This document shows positions 25,135-38,490 of a stretch of 64,000 bases of DNA, one piece after another (the first letter of the stretch is position 1; every line of letters begins with the position of its first letter). The stretch is from contig CAJNOP010000393.1 of assembly GCA_905250075.1 (NCBI GenBank), positions 1 to 64,000 of the forward strand, given 5' to 3'. The notes below the pieces were generated by a model. It worked only from the letters and a program-made list of their open reading frames with translations. It searched no databases and was not told where the DNA came from. The stretch is from Rotaria sp. Silwood1 (Eukaryota > Rotifera > Eurotatoria > Philodinida > Philodinidae). The position numbers and the translations under genes were made by a program.

Positions 25135-28100
25135 CTATTTTTCTTCATCTTTTTTCTTTTTTGTTGCATTTGATTTGTCATTATCATCATTATCGTCTGT
25201 ATCTTTTTTTGGTGGTGGTGGTTGTTGTTGTTGTTGTTGCACTTGCTCAAGAGCTGCTCGTACAGCTTCACTGTCAACATCAACACCAGGTAAATCACGA
25301 AGGACATCACGTAAAAACTGTGGATCGTTGAGAGAAGCCGCAAATGTATCAGCATTTTGTTGTGTTTCTTCATTAGTCTATCGTAAAAATTTTATTCATA
25401 GGCCAATAAAAAAAAACGGCGGAATAAATTTACCTTTGTTGATTGTTGAGTGTTTGATGATGTATCAGTAGAAGCAGAAGTTTCTTCTTTCATTTCAACA
25501 TCATTCGTATCTTAGAATAAAGAAAATATTTCTTAAATCAAAATAAATAAACATCACATACGACCACTTTCAGCTTGTGACATAGACATTTGAATAGCCA
25601 AAGCAATTTGTTCATCTTCTGTGAGTCGAGTTACATCCATTTCATTAGTACCTGTTTAAATATTAACATTAATGCCTATTGTATATATTGCATCATGATA
25701 AAAAAAAGAATTAATCTCACTCGAACTTCCTGTATTTGTTGATGGATTTTGTTGAGCTCCTTCACCACCTGTGCTACGACCTATTTCAGCTTCTTGAACA
25801 CGTCGTTGTTCTTCCATGGAAATACGGAGAGCCTAAAAAAATGATCGAATTTATCACTAGAAGTAAAATCTTAGCCATTCACTTGTAGGGGTTTGCAAAG
25901 AGGACAATAAAAAATCTGGGTTTGCTCATAGAAATCAGGTATCGGGTATACATGTCAAAGAAAATCAGCAGATTGTGTTAGATTTCAACCAACATTACAC
26001 AATTCAATACTTGTAGAGTCGAATAGTATTGCCCGAAACCTTGTGGAATTCTTTGCATAGCTTCATGAATAGCCTTGTAGTTCCGTATCATAATATAGAT
26101 CTAATAAAATTGAATGTCTAGTATTCTACGCAATTTAACGGATTTCCGTCCATTGACATAGAAGTTCGAACGAATTTGGATGTAGAGAGTCTATGATTTC
26201 TCACAGAATTGTAACTCCGCAATTCTTTATTTTCTACTTGTCATACAATATTAATCCTGTCATATAATGATGCTATGATACAAAAAACGCATAAGGGAAA
26301 CAGAACAGTTTGTATAAGTTACAATATACATGACAGAGCAGTCTGTATATTGACGAGCCCTGACACCAAAATGTTAAAGAAAACAAACTAACCATAGCTA
26401 ATTCTGGATCGTCTTCAGGGTTTATTCCAAATGCAAAAGCACTTGCTGAATAACCATTTGGTAAACCTGAACCATCTTCACTTTGAATAATTGGTGTATT
26501 AATAAGTGTATCTGGTAAATTAGCTCCAGATGGAATACATATCAAATGAGAACTAAAAATAATTGAAACAAATTATGTATTCATATTTGTTTCAAGTTTT
26601 TGTTTACTTTGTATTCTCTTTTCCATTAATAATTGTAATAAATTCTTCAAATTTCTCACGAGAAGACTAGATATCAATACAAATTAGATAAACAAAATTC
26701 TAATATTCTATTTAATAAAAATCTTACCTCTTCACCAAAGACAACAATATCAATTGATACTTTTTCTTTTTTTAATCGTTTTGCTAATTTAGTAAATTCA
26801 TTAGGATCAACTTCAAGTGGACTACCAACAAAAACAACAATACGAGGTCGATGATTTTTACCTTGTCGATGTTTTAATGCTAACTATTTTAACCAAAAAC
26901 AAAAAAAAAACAAAAAATGTGAATAAATAAAAATCATGTTTTTTTTTTCGCATACTAGATTATAGAAATTTATTCAATCCAAGAATATATGCTGTTAATT
27001 TAATACTCTCTTATTATAACAATCAGTCATTAGTAAGACATTTGCAAAAACTCAAATAAACAAATTTTCACGTGAAATTTTCCTTCGAGATAGATAATAG
27101 TCACTTGCTATAGAAATCTTTCTTTGACAAACGTATAATAGATAGAATATTTGGTGATCATCTGATAGCCTGTTTCCTTCTCTTTCAACAAAGGTAGAAA
27201 CACTCCGTTACGGATCCTTTGTAAAAAAAAAAAAAAAAATGTCATGTGACGCAAGAGAAACTTCAGTTGCATGTATTTGCAATCTCTATTTTGGCTGTGA
27301 AAATAATTGCGTGAAAACTACAGTAGAGTGTTTAACAAGATAGAATATTCCGTAAACAATGATATACAATATATTACGGAACTAACGATGTGCGGTTTTT
27401 ATGTAAATACTGAAGTAGTGATACCAATATCACCTTTAGTGCGGTTACTGTAGCCGTAAACTTACGATCGCTGACGTTGATGATCAGTAAACTGGAACTG
27501 TACATTCCTATACGGAACAGAGACCCACAATATAATATTGCAGTCTCGCGCTCTAGCACAGATCGATGTAATTTCTAACAAATTTCCATGGATCGTCTTT
27601 GTCATCGTTTCACAGTTTATGACTTCTTGGAAGAACACACTGCTGAAAGGAATTAGTTCTAGTGAAATACATCCACAGAACAAAATACGAAAGAGGCAAG
27701 CGACGCATCGACATTTGAATAATGGTGCGAGAATACCTCACGGATCTCTCTGACGGAAGTATTATCGTCATGAACCTATGAAATATCTGCCAAAAAAGTG
27801 GTCGACTTTATAAGATTTCAGAGAAGCATTTAAATAATACCGTTAAACCTGGGAATAATCGGTGTAGTTTCGATCAACCAAAATTAGAACGATGCTTTAG
27901 GATACATTATTAAACTGTTTCATAATAAACTGAGAGTAAGGACATCAGTCATTATTAGAAAACGTCGAAAAACTCTGAAAATGAGCAGTGAAAGCTAAAA
28001 AATTGATCCAATTACTCAAATATTGTAAAGGCACGCTTGAACGAGAACAACATATCATTCCTTCCTAATCAGTATAATCCTATAAGCGAATTAAAATTGC

Positions 28101-29109
28101 TTGGCCTCTACTTAAACAAAAAGTAGAAGAAAATAGGTTGAAAAACAAAAGCCTTGCATGTATTGGCTCAAAGGATCAACAAAAGACAAAAGAACTTTAT
28201 CTAAAAATGTTGCAAACTATGGTTAAGAATGTTCGAAAGAGGTTTCAGGTTATGTGATGAAATGGACTATATTCAGTTTATTAAGTGCCGTTTTTGTACA
28301 AAAGGGTCTACAAGGAGTACTGAAGTATATAGGACAGAAATTCGCATTTTCTCTCTCCTTCAGGCCATGACAGATGTTAGCTAGAAAACATTACAGAGCC
28401 TACATCAATAATGTCTCATTATAAGATATGAAAATCTTTTTTCTCGCATTTGTGGAGAATTTTAGCGAAAGAATGGTAAAGAAATCTGTTCCAATACATT
28501 TAGAATAAAATAATCTTCCTGTAACTAGCAACAACAGCTACATCGTGTTTTATGTTCATTCTAATAGAAGAAAAAGGATAGCCTTGCAGCTTATAGAATG
28601 ATTAAACTGTAGAGTTCTGACATTCTTTTTATTTTTTTCTAATTCATATATTATTATATAACATTTGTCTGCTAAAATATCTTTTATCTTAAGAAAACAA
28701 CTTACATTAGCTACTTTAATGCCTTTACAAAAATCAATTTTTCCTTCTATTGGTAATAAATGTAACTTTGAGAAAACTTTGCCAACATCATTTGTCAATT
28801 GAGTGACAACACGACCACTAAAATTAAAATAAGAATTCTTATATTAGACACACAAAAACTTTTGAATATTATAAATATTTTTATACTCTGAAAGTGTAAG
28901 TAATCCAACATTATTCTCTGGATTTGATCTTGTCTTAGCATGAAATATAAGTGAAACAGCATCTTGTTGTACTTGCATTCTTGTCGGAATAAAATCTCCA
29001 TCACGCATAAAATCACTATTATCAATACTAAATATTAAAATTCGAAATCTTTCTTTTTATGAATAACCAAATATCTTTCTCACCATATAATTGTACTTTC
29101 AAGTGGCAT
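25135..29109 (-). CDS. PSMD4: 26S proteasome non-ATPase subunit 4 (Rpn10/S5a), ubiquitin receptor
   Basis: Ten exons read from the minus strand: 29109-29084, 29027-28887, 28817-28706, 26883-26728, 26666-26608, 26552-26393, 25832-25721, 25651-25562, 25510-25434 and 25377-25135. Total 391 residues (human about 377), every phase closing. The N-terminal vWA domain (1-190) begins [20 protein letters not shown] and contains [34 protein letters not shown] and [17 protein letters not shown], all diagnostic of Rpn10. UIM1 ([17 protein letters not shown], about 213-229) and UIM2 ([16 protein letters not shown], about 267-282) bind ubiquitin chains. The tail has the conserved [16 protein letters not shown] block, then Gln and Pro runs and a Lys/Asp end. 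It docks between proteasome lid and base and captures polyubiquitinated substrates. One intron is unusually long (see separate entry). An acceptor-like TCTCTATAG lies just before the ATG. Confidence 0.97.
26884..28705. other. Unusually long PSMD4 intron (about 1.8 kb)
   Basis: The other introns of this gene are about 50-560 bp. This one is over 1.8 kb and its middle (27370-28500) is noticeably less AT-rich, with short open stretches on both strands and no intact frame. It may hold an old transposon; some Lys/Arg-rich fragments around 27790-28260 could be decayed transposase, but I cannot name a family or find its ends. Confidence 0.4.
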
Positions 29110-29490
29110 AATTATTTCTATAGAGAATCTGAAAAAAAAATGAAGTATTGTTTTCTTATCTCTTTTAATCATCACTTATTGTTCAACAGTATATATATAT
29201 ATATTTTTTTTTTTATACACTAAAGACAACAGAACACGAGAAATATAAAAAAAAAAGAAAGAAAGAAAGAAAGAAAAAAATGGTTGAGAGAGCACGAAAA
29301 AAGAAACACTGTTCTATACACAAACAACGCACCGGGCGTCGTAGCAGCCGCAAAAAAAAAGACATATTGCATGGACCAGCCATTAAGCACATATATATGG
29401 AATGAAAATTATTACAGACACTAATTAGTAGCACCAGATCGAACAATGAGAATCAACAATAAATAATAAAAAAAAAAAGGAAAAAATCTA
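29110..29490. other. Short gap between cytohesin and PSMD4 genes
   Basis: 381 bp separate the cytohesin stop codon from the PSMD4 start codon, both on the minus strand. The gap contains GAAA/CTTT runs, a TA microsatellite near 29191-29205 and, on the minus strand, a pyrimidine-rich tract ending CAGATTCTCTATAG about 8 bases before the PSMD4 ATG. That site could be a 5' UTR splice acceptor or a spliced-leader acceptor. No other gene fits. Confidence 0.45.
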
Positions 29491-32469
29491 CTAAGATAAT
29501 CTTTGTCTAGGTAAATGATTTTGACTTCCTATACGTAATGCACGAATCCAATCTTTTCGATCATCATCGGATGATGCTGACATACGATAAACTGTATGAT
29601 GACCTAAAACAAAAAAATATTAAAACTTTGTTTTTATTTTTCCTGTTTAAGTTTAATTGATTATAAAAATTTAACCTTCAATCCATTTTCCAATGTCACC
29701 TGGTACTGGTTTACTTGCTTTAACTTTATCTCCGGTAAGTGGAAATATTTCCAAACAATATTGTTTTGTACGATCATCATCGATTTCTCGAACAGCAACA
29801 TCAACAAGTGGTATAACACCACGAGGAATATCAACTTCCTATGAAATAAATTTTTTTTTTCATGTTATATAATTGAAATTATTTACTGTTCTTGATTCAA
29901 AATAGAAAAGACAACCATCGGTTATAACAAACCATCGTCGTTTCCAATTTCGAACACGACCACCTAAAAAATATTTTCAATTTATTTTTTTTTTTATATA
30001 TTTATTTCATTTTTTTTTTACCTTGTTTCCATAACCATCCATCTTTAATTATTGTTGAATCACTACCAAATATCGGTACAGTTAAATTAACATCATCATC
30101 AGGAAATTTTAATTCACTATTTTTAATATTATCATAAATATTCTAAAATAAATTTTTCAAAGTAAAAATAAAACAACAAAAAAAGATATTACTTTAATTA
30201 TATTTTGATCTGGCATTTGATGACGTGCTATTGTTTCACTTAAACTATTAACAAATTTTTCATAAGTAAATGAACCACCACCCATACGAACAGCACTTTT
30301 ATTATGTAATGATGTATTTAACATAATTGTAGCAAATGATACAATATAACATACTTCTATTCATGATTAAAATAAAAAACGAAGAAATTTAAAAGTGTTG
30401 TTGTTTTCTTTAACTTACCAGCTGTAGCATATATATGTGGATTACATTCATAATAACGTTGAGCAAATGCTTCCATAATTCGATCGATTTTTTGTGCTTC
30501 ACCCGGAAGAATAAATGTGAATAAATATCGTCTAAAAAAAATTCATTTTAGAAAATAAATTCAATAAAAAAAAACAAACCTCAGCGCTTCAACAATATCC
30601 ATAGAGAAAAAATCATGCATATGAGCAAAATGTTTGAGTACTTCAATATGAAAATTATCTCTATATATTAATAAAAATATAGATTTGAAAATTTTCCTAT
30701 TTTTATTTTTTGTTTTGTATACTTTTCTCCAAGATAATCACCAATTGCTCGTTTACTTAAACCAGTTTCATTAAAAAGAAAAGCAGCTGTATGTTCTGGT
30801 GTATTTTGAATAAGACCATTTTCCATTAGCCAACGAATACCCTACAATCAATGCGTAAAGAAAAACAATAATAGATAGATCATAATAAATGAAACAGAAT
30901 ATTTTTATCTTCACTTCTCAACATATTAAAGACACTTGTTTTAGTCTTATTGGACAGAAAATGTTCTGCTTTATTAAACTAGCATATTTGTTCATGCACA
31001 TCGACTCAACCATCTATTCTAATTTTTACAAGAAATATATGCAGAGAAAAAGTCTTGTCTCCTAAAATAAAATGATTGTTTTTTTGCCCTAGTGTTTCTA
31101 CTCTTCAATTTAACAATCATACTATTCTATTGAGAATTAAATTCTATACTCTATAACATGAGAACGAACGTGTCATAGAACACATCTCATTTTACACAAT
31201 ATGGTTTTTGGAGATGCGCCTCAAAATATCCTTGGATATATGTTCGAAGCTTTGTTTCTTCTGAATAACAATAGTAGAAACCTTGAACAAAGGTCGTGGA
31301 AGCAGAGAGCAGAAAATTCTCTATCGGATAAGGGAAAAAAAACAATGTCTCTAATATGTTGAGAAGTGCCCTAAGAAAGAAGATAACATATTGTCCCATT
31401 TTCTTTCTATAAGTCACTGGTTACATATGGTTTTCTATAGATGAATACTTACTTCTTTTGAATTGTCATTAAATCTTCTTTTAGCAATTGACCATTGTTT
31501 AGCATTTGAATTACGACGACTATAAAAGAAACAAAAGAAATTTTATTCAAATGATAAAATTAAATAATTAGTGAAAAACCTTGACAATTGACTTTTTTTA
31601 AGTGGAACTGGTGCTGTAAAATAGCATACATAAGACATAGGTTTTAATGGTTTAACTGTAGAGATATTTTTCACACGCTTCATGAATAGTTGTTTACGTA
31701 TAAGTAGATCACAAGACAAATGCCTTGCGTCACAAATATCAAAACTATGACGAATTGTATGCTGTATATTGCTCTCAATTGTTCTACTCTACGACTTTTT
31801 ATGTATCCTTGTGTATCAATAATGATATATATCTATTCATATGGGATAATAAAACTTGATATTATTTCTTTTGTACTTCTGTATGATTAGTGTTAATAAT
31901 ATATAACGAATATTCGAGTAATAACAAAAAAAGAAAAAAAAAATAACGCATTATCTATTTTTGTTTCTCTTCTATTTATGTCAGTTTAGGCAAGTAAGGC
32001 AAGAAATAAGTCTATCTGACAACATATTAATTTTCTTTTTTTCTTTCCCTCGATCGTATTTATTCTAATCATTAATGAACATAATAAATGTAAAATAAAT
32101 GAGAAAAAAAAAAAGAATGAAAATCATTAATTATTTAAAAAAGGATGATTATTATATTTATGTAATGATCTCGATTATTTTTCGAATACATACTCATCAT
32201 TGCTATTGGACTGAATCATAGTCATTTCAATTTCACATTGAGCAATTTTTTCACGAATTTCCTAATAAAATTTAGATACAATATAATGTTATTGAGAAAA
32301 ATATGAAATAAAAACATACTTGAATTTCTTTTTTCAATTGTTCTTTACGTCGACGAATACAATCCATTGGAATATGAGAATCAACAACGGTTCCGTTCCC
32401 TGGAATAAAATAAATAGAACAAATTTTAATACATCATTTTGTTTGCTTACCGAAACCGTTGAGTGTCAT
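29491..32469 (-). CDS. CYTH: Cytohesin-type Arf guanine nucleotide exchange factor (Sec7 + PH)
   Basis: Twelve exons on the minus strand: 32469-32451, 32399-32320, 32261-32194, 31519-31453, 30841-30723, 30660-30580, 30531-30419, 30356-30193, 30142-30022, 29963-29887, 29838-29676 and 29603-29491. They give 394 residues with consistent phases. Order: N-terminal coiled coil with [13 protein letters not shown] (1-60), Sec7 domain (about 65-245), PH domain (about 268-385). The Sec7 catalytic loop [20 protein letters not shown] has the glutamic finger at Glu156 and is followed by MLNTSLHN. The PH domain has [25 protein letters not shown] with the basic phosphoinositide pocket, and HTVYRMSA near its end. 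Cytohesins load GTP on Arf1/Arf6 at PIP3-rich membrane. Oddity: the protein stops soon after the PH helix ([10 protein letters not shown]), so the polybasic autoinhibitory tail of vertebrate cytohesins is short or absent. The family is certain. Confidence 0.96.
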
Positions 32470-35400
32470 TTTATTATTTTATATATTCAGTACAAATCTA
32501 AGCAAAAAAAAGAAAGTCATCATTGTTGATTGTTTTTTTTTTGTTCTTATCAATAAACAAATGGAATTTTAGATAAGCCTAGATGACAATACACAACTCA
32601 ATCATGAGAGTACTATTTTTCACACTGAATCATCTATCCTTAATAGATATTAGAATATGATTCATATAACGACTATTATATGGAGCTAATTGAAAATATT
32701 GCGTATAATTGCAGTAGAAATTATCAATTACAAAACGAGAAAAGATACATCTTAGGAGAAACTACGAAATAAACTTTATAGTCAACTGTAAAAATTGATG
32801 AATATTCAGTTTAAAAAAAAAACAAAAAGACGAAGTTTTTAAAAGGAATTTTTCTAACACAATTAAAATAAATATTCTTATCTATTCTATTATCAAATCT
32901 TTGAAAATACTTTTAAACAATCATATCATGATAATAATTTTTGTTTATGGCAAAGTATAAAAAATAAATATATTTGGAAGACCTAGAAGAATGTTTTTTT
33001 CTAATGAATCATTATCAATTAAATATTGAAAAAAAATATTATGACCAAAAAAAAATGAAATGAAAAAGTGCTTAAATATTACACAAAAGATTGATAGACT
33101 ATCTTAAACATAACTATGAATCTGATTATAGTTTGAGAAATGAACTTAAATGATCAAATATAAATGCACAAAACTTAAAATCAAGGACAAGCAATTGTAA
33201 AATACCTAGATTAGTCAATCGTACTATACAAAATGGAATGAAGAGAGAAAAAAGAATTCAATTTCAAGATAAGAAATCAGTTAGTTAGAAAGCAGTTGTT
33301 TAACGGCGTGATCATGACGAAGAGAAGCGAAACAAACAAATAATAGTTATGGGTAAAACGTAGCGAAGATGATTACTTTCATCATGTTGAAGAAAATTAT
33401 TTTATTGGATAGTTTTTATTCAATAAAATTTTTATTCTTCCATATGATGCCGCTAAATGTCTACTGTATTTAGGATCAAATCACGAGTCATAGCATATTT
33501 TTACATACGCATATCCTAAGATGATTCAAAGTTGAGTTACGCAATGCTTCGATAAAAAACAAACAACAGATAAATCTCATCTGACTTCTTATAACCTTTT
33601 TTAGGTCGAGCTTTGTTTTTCGTCTTTTTTTTATTAAGAATCACACGCCTTATTAGGTCCAAATAATTATCTATATTTTTGCTACATTGAGGATGATAGT
33701 TAACTAGATGAATGTTGAATATGAAATGATGAAAACTCTTTAGCAGTTATTGCACAATAGAGGAAGACTTATCCTGTTGAATTGATATGACGGATTTCAA
33801 TGATATTTTGCCTATATATATATATTGATAAGTGAGATTGAGAAGGTTAAAAATTTCAGCTTGTAAAGCTATTTCTTTCTTGAGATATTCAGTTTACAAC
33901 AGAGGCACCTAAAATAATAAATGAGGATGATAATCACACTATCCATGCATTGCATATTTAAGTATTCAATGTATGGATTACTTTAGAATATTTTCGTTCT
34001 AGATAAAATACCTCAACAAGGGAGCGATTTTAGAAACTCAAGCTTTTAATATTTTCATGTCTCAGTTGGGTTACATATAGGCAAAGTTTCATTGAAACCC
34101 GTGATAGCAGTTGAGCACATGGTTTACTTTTGGGAAATCTGTATTGTGCAATAGCTCTCAAATGGTTAACGCTAAACGTCGAAGAAGAGGAGTATGTGAT
34201 CGAATGCAGTTTCTTGCGAAACCATGCTCTATAATCAATTGGACGTGACGGAAATTACCAACCTGATTACCATGATAGACAAAGTGTAGTGAATGTGACA
34301 AGAAAGTAATGAGAAATCCAGGTGATAGGTAAAACAGAAAAGGGAATAGTCCACACATCATGAGGAAGAGGACAGAGAGGGAGTAATCTATATGACATGA
34401 AAGAGGGCGAAAGAAAAACAGCATGAACTATAAGAAAAACGATGGAATGGGATGAAAACATTACACGATGGATTTTGATCGTTCTGCGACCTAGGAGTGA
34501 AAAACTATTCGAATATATGTTTATCTTATCAGTTGATTGGTATAATTATAACAACATATAGTTATATGAGAAAAGAAACAACAAGAATCGAAACTATTAC
34601 AATATGTCGATAATAGTTTGAGTCGTTTCAAAAATATACGTATGTATTGTATTACGTTTAAAATTTAATACAGATCTATGCTACAAAATTTATTTCATTG
34701 TACTGTCTCACATGTTCTTCTCGTATTCTTAAATAATTTGATAAACAAAGCAAAGAAAAAGAGTGTAAATAAACCATTTCTTTTACTTCTCAATGTATTG
34801 TATTAAATGTTCTCATTAATAGAAACCATATCCCATTATCTACTCATATGAAGAGGATTTTCATGTTAAGAGATTTTTTTTCTCTGCATTTTGATATATT
34901 ATTACGATTATTTTGTTTTTAGACTAATAAGAACAAAAGATTTCTCATCACAGTAAAAGAATTCTAATGGGAGCTTCATATCGAAGATAACCCAATAAGA
35001 AAAAAATCTCTATAGTTAAAATACCAGATTGAATATGTCATCAATCATAGATAGTCTTCTTGTATATAATACAAAAGGATTTTTCTAAAGAAAGTTGACA
35101 TAGATAAATTTGCACATAATTGTATCTAAGTAAAATGTTACATTAAATGTTTTATGAAGGATATTATACTGAAAAAGCAAGAAAAATTAAACTTACAAAT
35201 ACAAAATAATCAACTAAACAGTTCATTAACGATGAAATTAGCAATAAAAAAAATGGAGACGAAAAGAATACACAATTGAATTTGTACAACATTCAATAAA
35301 TAGATCAACAAAATGATTTTTTTTTTGAAAAGAAAACGAACTTATTAGATTTCTTTTACTTTTTCTTTTTTTTTTGTTCAATGCAATGATCAAATAGATA

Positions 35401-36700
35401 AGACAATACAGCATACATTGACAATTGATTTGCACAACTTAAAATAATATTACTTAAGAATATTTGATTAAGGTTTTCTTTTTTGAATAGAGATGTATAT
35501 TTTTCATAGTTGGCTAATGGTGGTCAAAAATTAAGTTAATTCATGAAAAATAACCACTTTTTACAATGAGTAAAATTGTATTGTCGTATTTGTATCTTGT
35601 TTTCAAAAAGCGACCATTTTTTAAATTACTTAGGCACTACTAAATTGAATCATGATTTATGTATTGTTGATAAATATAGAAGAATGATAATGAAAGTGTC
35701 CTCTTAACTTCTATTGATTTTTATCACTGAAAATCAGTTTTTATCTGTAATTGTCAATACATAGGGATTATTAGAAATGAAAGAAAATCGTGAGAATTCA
35801 TTAGAAGTCAAAAGCAACTACTCGGAATATTGGCAATTATTAACAATGAAGAAAATCATTAATAATTAATAAAAATCAGTGCTTTACTTCTAATGTTATT
35901 ACTAACGGATTTTCTATGATTTCCATTGTTTTCTCATGACTCTTGATGGTTTCCGATAGTTCTCAATCGGTTTTATATATTAATCATATCCTTAACGCGC
36001 TGCCATAATTTCTGATGATTTCTAGCATAGAAATTAGTTTGTTTCCCGTTCAGTATAAATAAATAAGTTATACAATATTGTTGGATTATTCATTAACTGA
36101 CAAGTGATCACATTTTTGAAACACAATAAAAATAAGACACTGTCATTTTACTCCTTCTTAAATGTGTTTTGATTACCTTTTCATTTATAAGAAATTCGAT
36201 AGTGAAAAAAATTCTTACTGATTTCTCTGTTTATTGCACGAAAACAATCTAAACAATAGCTATACAGGACATTAAAAAGAAGGAGAATGATTTCAAAATG
36301 ATCATTGCATCGAATTAAATTTTATAGTTCAAAATTAGAGATGGAGAAAATATGAACACTTTTCATGTGTTGTTTTCTGTATTTATAGAGAATTTATTGG
36401 AAGCAAGAAAATGTGTAAATTTTTTAAAGTTTACTGGAAAGAAAAACTATAGAAAAAGTATTCATGACAATGTCATTAGCACATGGTTAACGTTGAGTAG
36501 TGGAGTAGTGTGGGTGTCTGAGTCTTATTTTCTCTTCCCTTCATATCCTCACTGGTTTGTCTTTTGTTGATCTAATACGAAACTTAATAAATGTTGATCA
36601 ACTGATTTATTGAGAAGTGTTTCACTTGCCTTTCATTCGTTCATTTTTAAATAAAGAAATTTGATTGTTGTATCATTAATTTCTATTTGTAAATAACATT
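32470..36700. other. AT-rich spacer upstream of cytohesin
   Basis: No gene is supported. Directly upstream of the cytohesin ATG the minus strand has a T-rich tract ending GCTTAG about 30 bases before the start, a possible 5' UTR or spliced-leader acceptor. ORFs at 34158-34461 and 36352-36570 have no homology I recognise and no splice partners. Confidence 0.45.
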
Positions 36701-36778
36701 CATTTATTTTTTTTTTACGAATAAAACAACATTATTTCCTATGAAAATATCATATAGATATAATGTTGCATACTTTAC

Positions 36779-37690
36779 TCACAAAACGAAAAAACAAATA
36801 ACAATAAAGAGATGAAAATAGTTATAAAAAATATTTAACTTCGTACTTTTCCTCATCGAAATAACACAAATAATGCACAAAAAACTAAATATTAAAAGCA
36901 ATATTTTCGTATTATCATTAGTAGAATCAAGTATATGATTCTCTTTTGGTATTGTTAATACATAAAATCTGTTTTGCATCTTCATAGTTGTCATTTCAGT
37001 AGAAAAAATTACATGAGACGAACTGACTTCACTAGTTGTAGTAATTGAAGATATTAATGATGAGATGGTAGTTTAGTAGAGTAAGATTTACGAAATTTTT
37101 GTTGTTCATTGAATTTTCGTCTTATTTCAAATTTTAATTCATTTCTTAAGTGACTCGCTTGTTTTCTGAGTTTCAATCACAGTTGAAGAATTCGATAGTA
37201 ATTGAAAAATAGTTTTTCTTTTTTAATTTCATCCAATGCTTAATCTAGTTTTAAATGATATTGACTTTTCTTTATTATCAATTTTTCTACTGAAGCTATA
37301 ATAAATAAACAAAAAAAAAGTTACTTTATTATGATTTTATGTTTATTTGTTTTGTCTTTCATTCGTTTGTTCAGGCAACTTATAAGTATGATCAGCAAGT
37401 TTCATTATTAATGTTATAACTTGTTTAGAAGCATTCTGTTTTTGACATTGTTCAGCAAGATTAGAAAAACGTTGACGTAATGAAACGTGAATAGTTGATG
37501 AATATTGACTTTTATTTATGTCGAATTCCTTAAGTAAATTTCTTACATATTGTTCGATATTTAACATACTACGATTGTTATGACATAACATTTCTAAATC
37601 ATTTAATTCAATAGTATTGTTATTTTTTAACCTTTCATTAGCCAACCTAAACGTAAATTTAATAAATAGAAGTTCATAGAAAAACACTTT
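36779..37690 (-). pseudogene. Decayed gene, unknown product with a C-terminal membrane segment
   Basis: Read on the minus strand, a TTTAG-like acceptor near 37655 precedes an open frame to 37343 (LANERLKNNNTIELNDLEML..., charged and helical, ending NERQNK-stop). Below it, after a TTATTATAG acceptor, a second charged helical stretch (about 37280-37060) is broken by two in-frame stops. A third stretch (36994-36779) contains a hydrophobic run ILLLIFSFLCIICVI followed by Arg-Lys, like a single-pass anchor. I do not recognise the family. Base composition and the multiple stops suggest a gene remnant rather than random ORFs; it could also be two unrelated fragments. Confidence 0.35.
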
Positions 37691-38490
37691 ATTGATTTTA
37701 TTGTTTCTTGCTGTTGAGGACTTGTGAAAAGATCGATTTTGGACGAGGTAGATTCGAATTGTATAAAATTTTCAAGATATAGTTGTACTTCAATGGAAAG
37801 GTCATGGTAAAATAGTCAGTACAATATGATGACGTTTTTAAGAGATATTCAACAGACATAGTTAAGAAAATAGCTCATTGAGCAACTTATAATTTTTTGT
37901 AGGTCTTCAATCTATGTAATTAATTACTTTTACATTTGAAAAATCATGTCAAGATGTAGAACATGATAAAGCGTTTTCTTAAATTCTTAATTTTTAAGCA
38001 ATGGAAAATTCAACATCTCCAAAAACTCTCGAAAAATGACGTTTTAATTATAAAACTATTTTTTTATATAATAGTAAAAGAGTTTAATTCAAAAAACGGA
38101 TTCTGTTATGTTCCACATCTTGACATATTTTTTCAAACAAAAGAAAAACAGCAATTAGCTACAATGAAACTCTTCAAGAGTTCTAAGATGTATGATCCCA
38201 AAAGAAACATAAATAAACAATGAAAAAAAGAGTTTTTTTTCAAGTAGCTGATAATGACAGAAATTTTTCAAAACGTTTGGGAAAAAACCAAGGTGCCAAA
38301 TAAAAAATCAGACTTCGAACTATCTTTCCATGTATATTATCTTCATTTCGATAACTCTGATGAAAATTGTCTTTATTCGAGAGGAAGACGTTAACAATAT
38401 TATTTAACTCAAGAATACATACATTTTACGCCATAATTTTCTTTTGACAATAATTTTAAATGGATGCCATAAATTATTAGATTATTTAAA

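Noticed and set aside
31578..31611. Possible small extra exon of cytohesin ([10 protein letters not shown]) with TTTTACAG acceptor and GTTTTT donor
   Set aside because: Its phase does not fit: joined to the preceding exon it reads into TAA. The direct join 32194 to 31519 keeps the frame. It could be a poison exon but there is no proof.
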